From Pseudorhodobacter ferrugineus DSM 5888 (GTDB lineage Bacteria; Pseudomonadota; Alphaproteobacteria; Rhodobacterales; Rhodobacteraceae): 64,000 nt of DNA. The position numbers were made by a program, and so were the translations under genes. The stretch covers positions 36,563-100,562 of the forward strand of contig NZ_ATVN01000015.1 of the NCBI RefSeq assembly GCF_000420745.1, read 5' to 3'. Positions 55,827 to 64,000 of the stretch are shown here, piece after piece; position 1 is the first letter of the stretch, and the number at the start of each line of letters is the position of its first letter. The notes under the pieces were generated by a model. That model saw nothing but the letters and a program-made list of their open reading frames with translations, searched no databases and had not been told where the DNA came from.

Positions 55827-56957
55827 TTATTTCACAGATCCGGCCAGTAGGCCACGGACCAAATATTTTTGCATTGCAAAGAACACGACCAAGGGCACCG
55901 CAATGGTGACAAAAGCCGAAGTTGCGAGAATTTCCCAATCGCCGCCGCGCGACCCCATCAGGTTTTTCAGCTGCCCAGTCATGACCAATTGATCGGCCGA
56001 ATTGCCAAGAAACACGAGGGCAACCAGCAGGTCATTCCATGTCCACAGGAACTGAAATATCGCGAAGCTGGCCAGTGCGGGGAACGACAGCGGCAGGATG
56101 ATCTTCAGGAAAATCTGAAAATCCGTGGCGCCATCAACCCGCGCGCTCTCAATAATCTCTCGTGGCAGGCCGATCATGTAATTTCGGAGCAGGTATATAG
56201 CAAGCGGCAACCCAAAGCCGGTATGCGCCAGCCATATGCCGATGTAATTCTTGCCAATTCCGATATCATTATGCAGCTTTAACAAGGGTATAAGCGCCAG
56301 TTGCAACGGCACGACCAATAGCCCCACCACCAAGGCCACGATCAACGCCCGCCCCGGAAACTCCATCCACGCCAGCGCATAGGCGGCAAAGGCGGCGACC
56401 AAAATCGGGATCACTGTTGCGGGAATGGAAACAGTCAGCGTGTTCAAAAACGCCCGCCCCAACCCTTCGGCCCCTAAAACCCTGCCATAGTTTTCAAAGG
56501 TAAACCGCGCCGGCGTGACCGAGGTGGCAAAAATCCGCATGCCGCGGCCGCCTTCCATTGCGGTGGGCGAGGTGATGGTGAAATCGCCATTCGCCAAAAC
56601 CGCAACGGTTTCGCCTGCGTCCGTCACGACAGGTTCATTCACCAAATGCGCACCCGGTTCGCGGATCGACGTTCCAAAGGCTGTTACCTTGCCAGGCCCG
56701 CCATCAAATATGTTCCCTTCCAGCACATACAGCCCGTCTTTCAAAACAGCTGTGTCAGGACCAGCTGCACGGTATTGCACCGATGCCTCGGCAGGGAACA
56801 TCGCTTTCCACCAACCGGATGCCGAAATCTGGTCACGGTCGCGAAAGCTGGACACAAGCAGCCCAAAGGTCGGGAATGTCCACAAAACCACCAAGGCCAA
56901 GGCACACAGGTTCACTGCCCAGACCAGCCGCGATTTGGTTCCTACGATATTGTCCAT
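55827..56957 (-). CDS. aglG: Alpha-glucoside ABC transporter, permease AglG
   Basis: One of the two inner-membrane channel subunits. The 376 residues are longer than average because a periplasmic insertion of about 100 residues (roughly 50-150) follows the first helix, as seen in MalG/AglG-type permeases. The EAA-type cytoplasmic loop reads EIIESARVDGATDFQIFLKI, which couples to the ATPase. Start and aglF stop overlap by one base (TAATG). Confidence 0.95.
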   Translation of the reverse strand: MDNIVGTKSRLVWAVNLCALALVVLWTFPTFGLLVSSFRDRDQISASGWWKAMFPAEASVQYRAAGPDTAVLKDGLYVLEGNIFDGGPGKVTAFGTSIREPGAHLVNEPVVTDAGETVAVLANGDFTITSPTAMEGGRGMRIFATSVTPARFTFENYGRVLGAEGLGRAFLNTLTVSIPATVIPILVAAFAAYALAWMEFPGRALIVALVVGLLVVPLQLALIPLLKLHNDIGIGKNYIGIWLAHTGFGLPLAIYLLRNYMIGLPREIIESARVDGATDFQIFLKIILPLSFPALASFAIFQFLWTWNDLLVALVFLGNSADQLVMTGQLKNLMGSRGGDWEILATSAFVTIAVPLVVFFAMQKYLVRGLLAGSVK

Positions 56958-57949
56958 TAACGGGCCTCCCGTGCGGCGTTGCGGATATTCCAGATCATGA
57001 TTGGCGTCACCATCAGCATAATTATAATAGCCGCTGTTGACGCGCGCCCCGTGTCATTGCCGCGAAACATCCAATCAAACATCAGGTTGGCCAGAACTTG
57101 GGTGCCCCATTGGCCGTTGGTCATGGTCAGCACGATGTCAAACACCTTCAGCACGGTGATGGTGATTGTGGTCCAAACAACAAGAATGGTTCCCCAAATT
57201 TGCGGAACCTTGATTTTCATGAAAATCTGCAAGGGCGATGCCCCGTCAAGGATAGAAGCCTCGATCGTTTCTTCGGGAATGCCGCGCAAGGCTGCCGAAA
57301 GGATTACCATCGCGAAACCGGTTTGAATCCAGACCAGCACGATCATCAGCAAGAATGAATTGATGACGGGGGAGGTAAGCCATGTCTGCGCCTCGCCGCC
57401 CATATTCGTCCAAACGGCGTTCAGGATGCCGATCTGTTCTTGCCCGTCTGGGCGGTATTCATAAACCAATTTCCAAATGACGGCGGCACCCACAAAGGAA
57501 ATCGCCATCGGCATAAAGATCATCGCCTTGGCGAAGTTGCCCCAGCGAATGCGGTCGGTCACAGCTGCCGCAATCAGTCCGAACAGCGTAGAGGCTGCGG
57601 GCACGAACACGAGCCAGAGAAGATTGTTGAACATGCTTTCGCGGAATTTATCGTCGTTGATTAGCCAGATATAATTGGCCGCCCCAACGAAATTATCACC
57701 TTCAGCATCCATGAACGACAAATAAATCGACACAAACACCGGATAGACCAGATAGACTGTCAGCAGCGCCAAGGCCGGAAACATAAACAACCAAGGCCGG
57801 ATTTGGTTTGCGCGGTTGATGTTGGCACCCGCCATCGGACCGGATGCAGGATACAACCGATCCAGCGCCATGTTCGACAGAAAAAAGTAACAAATACAGC
57901 CAAATACGCCGATCAAAATTGTCACAGCCGCCATTACGAACTGTTCCAT
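56957..57949 (-). CDS. aglF: Alpha-glucoside ABC transporter, permease AglF
   Basis: Second channel subunit. About 330 residues with seven or eight hydrophobic segments, FPALALLTVYLVYPVFVSIY near the N-terminus, and the EAA loop IPEETIEASILDGASPLQIF. The ATG at 57949 is preferred; a GTG at 57952 is directly before it. A GGGGGG stretch lies just upstream. Separated from aglE by 119 bases rich in palindromes. Confidence 0.95.
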   Translation of the reverse strand: MEQFVMAAVTILIGVFGCICYFFLSNMALDRLYPASGPMAGANINRANQIRPWLFMFPALALLTVYLVYPVFVSIYLSFMDAEGDNFVGAANYIWLINDDKFRESMFNNLLWLVFVPAASTLFGLIAAAVTDRIRWGNFAKAMIFMPMAISFVGAAVIWKLVYEYRPDGQEQIGILNAVWTNMGGEAQTWLTSPVINSFLLMIVLVWIQTGFAMVILSAALRGIPEETIEASILDGASPLQIFMKIKVPQIWGTILVVWTTITITVLKVFDIVLTMTNGQWGTQVLANLMFDWMFRGNDTGRASTAAIIIMLMVTPIMIWNIRNAAREAR

Positions 57950-57978
57950 CACGCCCCCCTATTTCGTCATATTTGAAA

Positions 57979-58050
57979 CCGGTATCATACCGGCGCCAAA
58001 GCTTTGGCAGCCGTAAAAGTGATGCCAGCCCGACAGGAGTGCCGGGCTGG
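57979..58050 (-). promoter_or_regulatory. Palindrome array between aglE and aglF
   Basis: Three palindromes in 72 bases: CCGGTAT-C-ATACCGG (57979-57993), CCAAAGCTTTGG (57996-58007) and a stem CCAGCCCG/CGGGCTGG with a 10-base loop (58025-58050). The last lies 19 bases after the aglE stop and would make a hairpin in the mRNA, as found after many binding-protein genes, where it protects the upstream message. The second shares CCAAA/TTTGG halves with the AglR site, but with closer spacing. Confidence 0.5.
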
Positions 58051-58068
58051 GCAATGCGTTGGTTCAGC

Positions 58069-59421
58069 TTACTTAATGCTGTCCCAAGTCTTTTGGATAT
58101 CGGTCGCAACCGCAGCGGCATCTTTGCCAGCAGTGTAGTCCACCATCCCAGTCCAGAACACGCCTGCGCCAATCGCGCCCGGCATCAGGTCGGACCCGTC
58201 AAAGCGGAAGGTGTCAGCCCCCAGCAGAATGCCACCCATTTTTTGCAAGGTCGGGTCGCCGTATGCTTCGGGGTTCACGCCTTTATGCGGGGTCAGGAAG
58301 CCCTTTTGCGCCATCCAGATCTCATGCGCGATTGGGGTTTGCAGGAACTTCATGAACGCTTCGGCCACTGGGCTGTCTTGGGTGATCACAAACAATGTGC
58401 CAGCGCCAAGGACAGGCTTGCCCAAGTCCTTGTCTGCATAGGATGGGAAGTAGAAGAAGTCCGCATCTTGCCCAACCACAGTGCCTTCTGGGAAGAAGGA
58501 CGGGATAAAGCTTGCCTGACGGTGCATGTAGCAGGCAGGTGGCGATGCAAACAAACCTTTCGGGCTATCGCGGAAATCGGTGGACCCAACGGCACCGGCC
58601 CCCCCAGCGACGTATTTGTCGTTGCGCGCGAAAAAGCCGAAATCTTCAATCGCGGCGACAACCTTGGAGTCGTCAAACTTCATCTCGTTGCTGACCCATG
58701 CGTCATAATCTGCGGGGGTGTTGTTGCGCAGCATCATGTCTTCGACCCAGTCAGTCGCAGGCCAGCCCGTTGCCGGACCCGAGCCCAGACCGATGCACCA
58801 TGGCGTGCCACCATCAGCAACGATCTGATCGGTTAATGCCTTCAGCTCTTCCATCGACGTGGGGATCGCATAGCCTGCATCTTCAAAGTTTTCAGGCACA
58901 TACCAAACCAGCGACTTCACATCGACCTTATAGAACATGCCGTACAGTGCCTTGTTCCCGTCGGGGCCTGCATAGGTTGCAAGGTCGACCCAAGATTGGC
59001 CGGCTGCATAGTTTTCTTTCAACCAATCGGTCGTCTCGCTTGGCAATGCCGTCAGCTTGCCGCGCTTGGCAAGGTCTGCGGCAAGGCCGGGCTGCGGGAT
59101 AACGGCGATACCTGGCGGCGAGCCTGCCTCAACATCAATCATCACGCGCTGCTCAAACCCGTCGCCGCCGGTGTATTCCACATCAGCACCCGTCGCCGCT
59201 TCAAAATAGGCAATAACGCTTTCGAACAGCTCTTTGTCAACGCCGCCCCAAGGGCCGTCAATTTTCAGGCTTTGACCTTTCAGGTCGGTGGCCTTAAGCG
59301 CTTCAAAGCTGTCCCAGTTGAAACGCGCATCCTCTCCGGGGGCGAATTTCAGGTCTTGCGCATGTGCTGCACCGGCCAGCAACGCAATCGCGGCGGCCCC
59401 CATAAGATAAGTGGATTTCAT
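58069..59421 (-). CDS. aglE: Alpha-glucoside-binding protein
   Basis: Periplasmic receptor of the importer. The 450 residues start with a cleavable signal peptide MKSTYLMGAAAIALLAGAAH ending AHA-Q. Family blocks include GADVEYTGGDGFEQRV, IAVIPQPGLAADLAKRG and the C-terminal FMKFLQTPIAHEIWMAQKG. It is first in the leftward operon and is expected to be the most abundant product, consistent with a stem-loop after it. Exact ligand (sucrose, maltose, trehalose, others) not determined. Confidence 0.95.
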   Translation of the reverse strand: MKSTYLMGAAAIALLAGAAHAQDLKFAPGEDARFNWDSFEALKATDLKGQSLKIDGPWGGVDKELFESVIAYFEAATGADVEYTGGDGFEQRVMIDVEAGSPPGIAVIPQPGLAADLAKRGKLTALPSETTDWLKENYAAGQSWVDLATYAGPDGNKALYGMFYKVDVKSLVWYVPENFEDAGYAIPTSMEELKALTDQIVADGGTPWCIGLGSGPATGWPATDWVEDMMLRNNTPADYDAWVSNEMKFDDSKVVAAIEDFGFFARNDKYVAGGAGAVGSTDFRDSPKGLFASPPACYMHRQASFIPSFFPEGTVVGQDADFFYFPSYADKDLGKPVLGAGTLFVITQDSPVAEAFMKFLQTPIAHEIWMAQKGFLTPHKGVNPEAYGDPTLQKMGGILLGADTFRFDGSDLMPGAIGAGVFWTGMVDYTAGKDAAAVATDIQKTWDSIK

Positions 59422-59484
59422 ATTTCCCTCCCGATGATCCCGCCTTCAGGCGATTTGTTCATTTTTCCAGCGGTGGAATCAAAT

Positions 59485-59498
59485 CCAAACCGCTTTGG
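59485..59498. promoter_or_regulatory. Putative AglR operator, aglE side
   Basis: CCAAACCGCTTTGG, inverted CCAAA/TTTGG halves around a central CG, 64 bases upstream of the aglE start. The same core occurs at 59674-59687. Central CpG and palindrome fit LacI-family operators. Confidence 0.6.
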
Positions 59499-59673
59499 AA
59501 CCCTGACCATCCGCGATTTACCCCTTTGAGTCAATCATGAGTTGCAGCATCATGAGTATCGAAAATAACTATCTTAAACTTAAAAAGGCCGTTTTTAACA
59601 CCAACCTCCCACCTAAGCCGTCAAAAATTGCCTTTGACCTCTGCTAACCTTGTCGCTAGTCTTTCAAAAGAAT

Positions 59674-59687
59674 TCAAACCGCTTTGG
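59674..59687. promoter_or_regulatory. Putative AglR operator, aglR side
   Basis: TCAAACCGCTTTGG, 13 of 14 identical to the aglE-side site and ending six bases before the aglR start codon. Two sites 189 bases apart would allow repression of both directions or looping. Between them is a direct repeat ATCATGAGT at 59534-59542 and 59549-59557. Confidence 0.6.
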
Positions 59688-59693
59688 GCCAAA

Positions 59694-60725
59694 ATGAACC
59701 TGAAAGACCTTTCGCAAAAGCTTGGCCTGTCGCCAACAACTGTTAGCCGTGCGCTCAACGGCTATCCCGAGGTCAATGAGGCCACGCGCGAAAAGGTGGT
59801 CGCAGCCGCCAGTCGGTACAATTACAAACCCAACACGCGGGCGATCCGCCTTGCTACGGGGCGAGCGATGGCTGTGGGCCACGTGATCCCCGTTGAAACC
59901 CAACATGAAATCGTCAACCCGATCTTTGCCGACTTCATCGCCGGTGCCGGCGAAACCTATTCCAAGGCGGGCTATGATCTGATTTTGTCCATCGTTCCAG
60001 ATGGCGACGAAGCGCGGGTTTACCGCGAAATGAAATCCCGCGGCAATGTTGATGGTGTCATCGTTCACTCCCCCAAGCATGATGACAACCGCATTCGCCT
60101 ATTGCATGAAATTGGTATGCCTTTTGTGGTGCACGGGCGCGCAACCGGTGCCGACCTGCCCTATTCTTGGGTGGATGTGAACAATCGCCGCGCCTTTCGC
60201 CGTGCGACCGACTTCCTGCTCGACCTTGGGCATCGCCGCATTGGGTTGGTAAATGGTTTGGAATTCATGGATTTCGCGATCCGCCGCCGTAATGGTTATA
60301 CCGAGGCGCTGGTTGCACGTGGGCTGACAGCTGCCCCATCCTTGATGCGGTCCATCGAAATGACCGAAGGTTTAGGCTATCAGGCCGTGCGCGACATGCT
60401 TGCCCTGCCCGACCCGCCGACAGCGGTTTTGGTGTCGTCGATGATTATCGCCTTGGGCGCGCGGCGTGCGATTGAAGAGCGCGGTTTGATCATGGGCCGT
60501 GATGTGTCGGTCATCATCCATGACGATGATCTGAGCTATATGAAAAACGGTGGCGATGTGCCGATCTTTACCGCGACCCGTTCCTCCGTACGCGAGGCCG
60601 GACGGCTGGCGGCCGCGATGCTTTTGGACACCATCGCAGGGACTTTGCCCTCTGCGTCCAACCGCTTGCTTGAGGCGGAATTGATTATTGGCCAATCCAC
60701 TGGCCCTGCTCCGCAAAGGCCCTGA
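59694..60725 (+). CDS. aglR: LacI-family regulator of alpha-glucoside use
   Basis: Repressor of 343 residues: an N-terminal helix-turn-helix and hinge (MNLKDLSQKLGLSPTTVSRA, then LNGYPEVNEATREKV), followed by a periplasmic-binding-protein-like sensor domain (DGVIVHSPKHDD, FRRATDFLLDLGHRRIGLVN). The ATG at 59694 directly begins the HTH; the longer frame from 59628 adds 22 residues across the operator and is unlikely. It is the first gene of aglR-GH1-glk. The inducer is not known. Confidence 0.95.
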   Translation: MNLKDLSQKLGLSPTTVSRALNGYPEVNEATREKVVAAASRYNYKPNTRAIRLATGRAMAVGHVIPVETQHEIVNPIFADFIAGAGETYSKAGYDLILSIVPDGDEARVYREMKSRGNVDGVIVHSPKHDDNRIRLLHEIGMPFVVHGRATGADLPYSWVDVNNRRAFRRATDFLLDLGHRRIGLVNGLEFMDFAIRRRNGYTEALVARGLTAAPSLMRSIEMTEGLGYQAVRDMLALPDPPTAVLVSSMIIALGARRAIEERGLIMGRDVSVIIHDDDLSYMKNGGDVPIFTATRSSVREAGRLAAAMLLDTIAGTLPSASNRLLEAELIIGQSTGPAPQRP

Positions 60726-60728
60726 CCG

Positions 60729-62057
60729 ATGTTGCCAAAACGATCCGACTTCCCAAATGACTTTCTCTTTGGGGCCGCCACCTCTAGCTATCAAATCGAA
60801 GGGCATTCCTTTGGCGGCGCGGGCCGCACCCATTGGGATGATTTTGCCCAAACCCCCGGCAATGTGGTTCGCGCTGAAAACGGCTCGGTCGCTTGTGACC
60901 ACTATCACCGCTGGCCCGAAGATTTCGATTTGATGCAAGCGGCGGGGTTTGATGCCTACCGCTTTTCTACCTCTTGGGCGCGGGTCATGCCCGAAGGTCG
61001 CGGGCCGGTAAACCAAGAGGGGTTAGATTATTACGACCGTTTGGTGGATGGCATGTTGGAACGTGGGCTGAAACCCGCCGCCACCTTGTACCATTGGGAA
61101 TTGCCTTCGGCCCTTGCGGATATGGGCGGGTGGCGCAACCGCGATATTGCCGATTGGTTTGCCGATTATACCTACGTGGTGATGAAGCGGATTGGCGACA
61201 GGGTCTGGTCCGCCGCGCCGATAAACGAGCCGTGGTGCGTGGCGTGGCTGTCGCATTTTCTGGGTCATCATGCGCCTGGCTTGCGCGATATTCGCGCAAC
61301 GGCGCGGGCAATGCATCATGTGGGCCTTGCACATGGTCGCGCTATTGGGGTGATGCGCGGGCTGGGCATGGGCAATCTTGGCGCTGTGTGCAACATGGAA
61401 TATGCCGCCCCCGCCGATGACACGCCCGAGGCTGCGGCGGCGGCCAACCTTTATGACGGTTATTACAACCGCTGGTTTTTGTCTGCGATGTTCAAGGGGG
61501 AGTACCCCGCAGACGTACTAGAAGGGCTTGCCCCCCACATGCCGCCAGGCTGGCAAGATGACATGGCCACCATATCCGCCCCCGTGGATTGGGTCGGCAT
61601 CAATTACTATACCCGCAAACTGATCGCCCCTGCCTCCGGCCCTTGGCCTGCCCATAAGGAGATCGAAGGCCCCTTGCCCAAAACGCAGATGGGCTGGGAA
61701 ATCTACCCCGAGGGGTTGGAGTTTTTCTTGCGCCGCACCGCTGCCGAATATTCCGGTGATCTGCCGCTCTATGTTACCGAAAACGGCATGGCGGGTACGG
61801 ATGTGCTTGAGGGCGGCATCGTGGCTGATACCCCCCGCATCGACTATCTCGCGCAGCATCTGGCGGCCATCCGGCGGGTCGTTGCTGATGGGATACCTGT
61901 GAAAGGCTATTTCACGTGGTCGCTGATGGATAACTTTGAATGGTCACTGGGCTATGAAAAACGGTTTGGCCTGATCCATGTCGACTTCGAAACCTTGCAG
62001 CGTACCCCCAAAGCATCCTATCACGCGCTCAGGGCTGCCTTGTCGCGTAGCGCCTGA
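60729..62057 (+). CDS. Beta-glucosidase, glycoside hydrolase family 1
   Basis: Cytoplasmic hydrolase of 442 residues predicted to release glucose from beta-glucosides. N-terminal FLFGAATSSYQIEGHSFGG, acid/base Glu in APINEPWCVAWL and nucleophile Glu in YVTENGMAG are all present, with the C-terminal WSLMDNFEWSLGYEKRFGL. It starts three bases after aglR. A beta-specific enzyme in an alpha-glucoside cluster broadens the range; whether the agl importer also carries beta-glucosides is unknown. Confidence 0.95.
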   Translation: MLPKRSDFPNDFLFGAATSSYQIEGHSFGGAGRTHWDDFAQTPGNVVRAENGSVACDHYHRWPEDFDLMQAAGFDAYRFSTSWARVMPEGRGPVNQEGLDYYDRLVDGMLERGLKPAATLYHWELPSALADMGGWRNRDIADWFADYTYVVMKRIGDRVWSAAPINEPWCVAWLSHFLGHHAPGLRDIRATARAMHHVGLAHGRAIGVMRGLGMGNLGAVCNMEYAAPADDTPEAAAAANLYDGYYNRWFLSAMFKGEYPADVLEGLAPHMPPGWQDDMATISAPVDWVGINYYTRKLIAPASGPWPAHKEIEGPLPKTQMGWEIYPEGLEFFLRRTAAEYSGDLPLYVTENGMAGTDVLEGGIVADTPRIDYLAQHLAAIRRVVADGIPVKGYFTWSLMDNFEWSLGYEKRFGLIHVDFETLQRTPKASYHALRAALSRSA

Positions 62058-62073
62058 GCAACGGAGTCTCTCA

Positions 62074-63054
62074 ATGCCCCTACCCCTCAAATCCCGCCTG
62101 TCTTTGGTTGCCGATATCGGTGGCACGAATACTCGTGTGGCGCTGGCAGATGGGAAGGTGTTGCAAGAAGGTACAGTCCGCCGCTTTCGCAACGCTGATT
62201 TCCCCGGGCTGGAGACCATCCTACGCGCCTATCTTGAGGCGCTGCCTGATGTCGAGTGTGGGGGAGCCTGTGTTGCTGTTGCGGGCCCCGTTGCCCAGGG
62301 CGTGGCGACGATGACCAACCTTGATTGGACAATTGATGGACCAACCCTGACCCGCGCGACAGGGGCAGAAATGGTGGCAATTTTGAACGACCTCCAAGCG
62401 CAAGGTCATGCCTTGGGATATATCGCACCCGAAAACTTGCGGCCCGTCATCGGGCAGGGCGAGCCAGACCCTATTGCAGCCAAGCTGGTTATCGGGGTGG
62501 GGACGGGTTTCAATGCGGCCCCCGTTCATGAAACCCCTTGGGGGCGCGTGGTCGCAGCCTCGGAATGCGGGCATGTGAATATGCCCGTTAGAAACGAGGC
62601 GGACCTGCGATTGGCCCATTTCGTGGAAACGGCGCATGGCTTTCCCGGGGTTGAGGACGTGCTGTCTGGGCGCGGGTTGGAGCGCTTGTTTGCCTTTGTT
62701 TCCAAAGAAGCAGGCAGTCCGTCCGAGGCGACGGCGGCCGCGATTATGGGCGGGCTGGCCAACGAGGCCGAGGGCGGCTTTGCACCCGATGTGGCCCGCC
62801 TTTTTACGCGGCTTTTGGGGGCCGAGGCAGGCAATCTCGCGCTCACTCACCTGCCTTTTGGCGGGATTTATTTGTGTGGCGGGGTCTCTCGGGCGATTGC
62901 GCCCTATTTGACCCAGATGGGGTTTGAGGCCGCTTTCCGCGACAAGGGCCGCTTTTCCGGCTTTATGAAAAACTTTTCCGTCAGCGTGGTTGAGGATGAT
63001 TATGCCGCCCTAACAGGCTGCGCAGTTTATCTGGATCAAGGTACGCAGGGGTAA
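62074..63054 (+). CDS. glk: Glucokinase
   Basis: Phosphorylates glucose released by the two glucosidases. The 326 residues show the phosphate loop LVADIGGTNTRVAL, ACVAVAGPVAQG, the catalytic-Asp region ILNDLQAQG, GVGTGFNAAPV and SECGHVNMP, matching the bacterial Glk (hexokinase-like) family rather than ROK kinases. The ATG at 62074 has CGGAGT upstream; the longer frame is inside the previous gene. Last gene of the aglR-GH1-glk run. Confidence 0.95.
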   Translation: MPLPLKSRLSLVADIGGTNTRVALADGKVLQEGTVRRFRNADFPGLETILRAYLEALPDVECGGACVAVAGPVAQGVATMTNLDWTIDGPTLTRATGAEMVAILNDLQAQGHALGYIAPENLRPVIGQGEPDPIAAKLVIGVGTGFNAAPVHETPWGRVVAASECGHVNMPVRNEADLRLAHFVETAHGFPGVEDVLSGRGLERLFAFVSKEAGSPSEATAAAIMGGLANEAEGGFAPDVARLFTRLLGAEAGNLALTHLPFGGIYLCGGVSRAIAPYLTQMGFEAAFRDKGRFSGFMKNFSVSVVEDDYAALTGCAVYLDQGTQG

Positions 63055-63696
63055 ATGTCTGCACATTGTCCGCGTGCGAACATTTCTGTAAGACTTTGAA
63101 TTTATGTATAAATGTTATTTTTGTTAACCTGATTTTAACGCGAACACGGCGCCAGAATGCGGTGAGTTTCGGTTTTACCTTAACGCGGCAGGCTTGGCTT
63201 TTAAGGTGGCTTGCGAATGCGCTGCATTGCCCGGTGTGCGCTGTGTTCAAAAACGACTGAATGTAAGCGAACCGTGGCGGCGCAGCGAATGGCGGGTATG
63301 AACCGGATGCTCAGGATGCTGCGCGGTGCACGAATGGCCGCTTCGTCGGTTGCACAACTGAAATCGAAACATGTCCAAACAATGCGCGGTTAATCAAATA
63401 TTCCTCGTGACCTTATAGTGCCGTGAGGAATAAAATACCTACTCCTGACCCTTTTGACCTTCCGGGAACCTTGATGATCTTTGGATTGTAGCCTCTGCAC
63501 TATGAGAGTTGTATGCAAGTGTCCGGGCATCTGGATATACATTCAAGGGAGTCAAAACCGCGGCAGCTTTCTTTTCAATGCCGTCTAAAAGGACCGTGTC
63601 TTCACATCCTGCGAGGGAGCCGAATTACACACCTTGTCCTAGGTCGACCACCAGCTTGGCGTGTTCCAGAGACAGGAAACCAATAGGCAATGTCCC
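63055..63696. other. Gene-poor stretch before the IS element
   Basis: About 640 bases without a convincing gene. It begins with an AT-rich segment carrying a CtrA-type box (63124-63139). A short arginine-rich frame MNRMLRMLRGARMAASSVAQ near 63298 lacks support. On the reverse strand 63424-63640 has a 70-codon open stretch preceded by a stop, possibly a decayed gene cut by the IS. The sequence has the look of accessory or decayed DNA. Confidence 0.5.
63124..63139 (+). promoter_or_regulatory. CtrA-type binding site
   Basis: TTAA (63124-63127), CCTGATT, TTAAC (63135-63139): an exact match to TTAA-N7-TTAAC. It lies 69 bases after glk, near a TATAAAT sequence (about 63108-63114). No confident gene follows, so its target is unclear. 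Confidence 0.5.
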
Positions 63697-64000
63697 TAGG
63701 TTCAGGACTCATAACCAGAATATGACGGTTGCAGCGAGTGCAATTGCTGACAGGAATACCTTTGGACAGCGGTCGTAGCGGGTTGCGACGCGTCGCTAAT
63801 CTTTGAGCCTGCCAAACATTCTTTCGATGCGGTTGCGGCGTTTGTAACGGCGCTTGTCGTATCGAATGGTCTTGTTGCGTGATTTGCGACCTGGGATACA
63901 GGGCCTTGTACCCCTTTCTGACAAGGCTTCGCGGAACCAGTCGGCATCATAGCCTCGATCTGCAAGCAGCCATTCTGCATTTGGCAAACTGCTCAGCAAA
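63697..64000 (-). mobile_element. IS5-type insertion sequence, partial
   Basis: One end of an insertion sequence truncated by the window edge. It contains the 3' end of a transposase gene (63709-64000), and the outer end reads GGTTCAGGACTCATAACCAG beside CTAG, in keeping with IS427-group ends and a CTAG-like target. The other end is outside, so the terminal inverted repeat pair cannot be checked. Confidence 0.7.
63709..64000 (-). pseudogene. IS5-family transposase, C-terminal part, with internal stop
   Basis: Reverse strand reads LLADRGYDADWFREAL, then IPGRKSRNKTIRYDKRRYKR and RNRIERMFGRLKD, the DDE-type C-terminus of IS5-family transposases with its catalytic Glu in RIERMFGRLKD. A TAG at 63796-63798 stops the frame where relatives have Trp; the same frame then continues RRVATRYDRCPKVFLSAIA to a TGA at 63709-63711. 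The gene is therefore probably inactive, or read through. The N-terminal half lies beyond the right edge. Confidence 0.75.

Noticed and set aside
59534..59557. Two ATCATGAGT repeats as a CRISPR-like or iteron array
   Set aside because: Only two copies of nine bases; mentioned as a possible promoter element only.
63211..63393. Forward frame with Met/Arg-rich sequence
   Set aside because: No ribosome site and unusual composition; likely chance frame in decayed sequence.

Overview
The window looks like chromosome of a Rhodobacterales (Roseobacter-group) alphaproteobacterium. The evidence is the nifR3-ntrBC-ntrYX-trkAH-hfq-hflX order, a CckA hybrid kinase with CtrA-type sites (TTAA-N7-TTAA), an agl alpha-glucoside cluster, a Hint-domain protein of the type common in this order, and GC-rich codon use. 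No rRNA, tRNA, CRISPR array or prophage was seen. All calls come from reading the sequence; no search was run.

Layout. 1-5.4 kb: rpsB (cut by the left edge), pseudouridine catabolism (psuK-psuG), a DUF502 membrane protein, and a coupled bdhA/patatin pair probably tied to polyhydroxybutyrate turnover. 5.5-11.1 kb: Hint protein, a candidate small RNA, an orphan solute-binding protein, an entericidin-like lipoprotein and eptA-dgkA (lipid A decoration and diacylglycerol recycling). 11.2-15.5 kb: cupin-type regulator divergent from an acyl-CoA ligase, a DsbA-family protein and a Bcr/CflA exporter. 15.5-25.8 kb: mfd, hemB, a YSC84-type lipoprotein, a beta-hydroxyacid dehydrogenase, a penicillin acylase homologue carrying a 15-C tract, and a small region of orphan membrane proteins. 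25.8-37.7 kb: the long leftward dusB-ntrB-ntrC-ntrY-ntrX-trkA-trkH-hfq-hflX series. 37.9-43.1 kb: ispD-ispF-pgpA-cinA, a START-like protein, hpt-mug-small membrane protein and a diheme cytochrome c. 43.2-52.9 kb: lipA, a sulfotransferase-like gene, cckA, an rRNA methyltransferase, guaB, a glutamine amidotransferase, a TDT-family carrier and a FemAB/GNAT-like protein. 53-63 kb: leftward aglE-F-G-A-K (uptake and hydrolysis of alpha-glucosides), divergent from aglR-GH1 glucosidase-glk. 63.1-64 kb: a gene-poor stretch ending in an IS5-type element with a broken transposase.

How it fits together: the agl/glk block is a complete path from periplasmic binding through import and hydrolysis to glucose 6-phosphate, with a repeated LacI-type operator in the divergent promoter region. 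The ntr block links nitrogen sensing to RNA-level control (Hfq, HflX). Most of the window is housekeeping. The observations most worth a second look are the candidate sRNA at 6.8 kb, the C15 tract, CtrA boxes at cckA and 63.1 kb, ispD/ispF as a single reading frame split by one stop codon, and the palindromes between aglE and aglF. I did not find a clear new multi-gene system.
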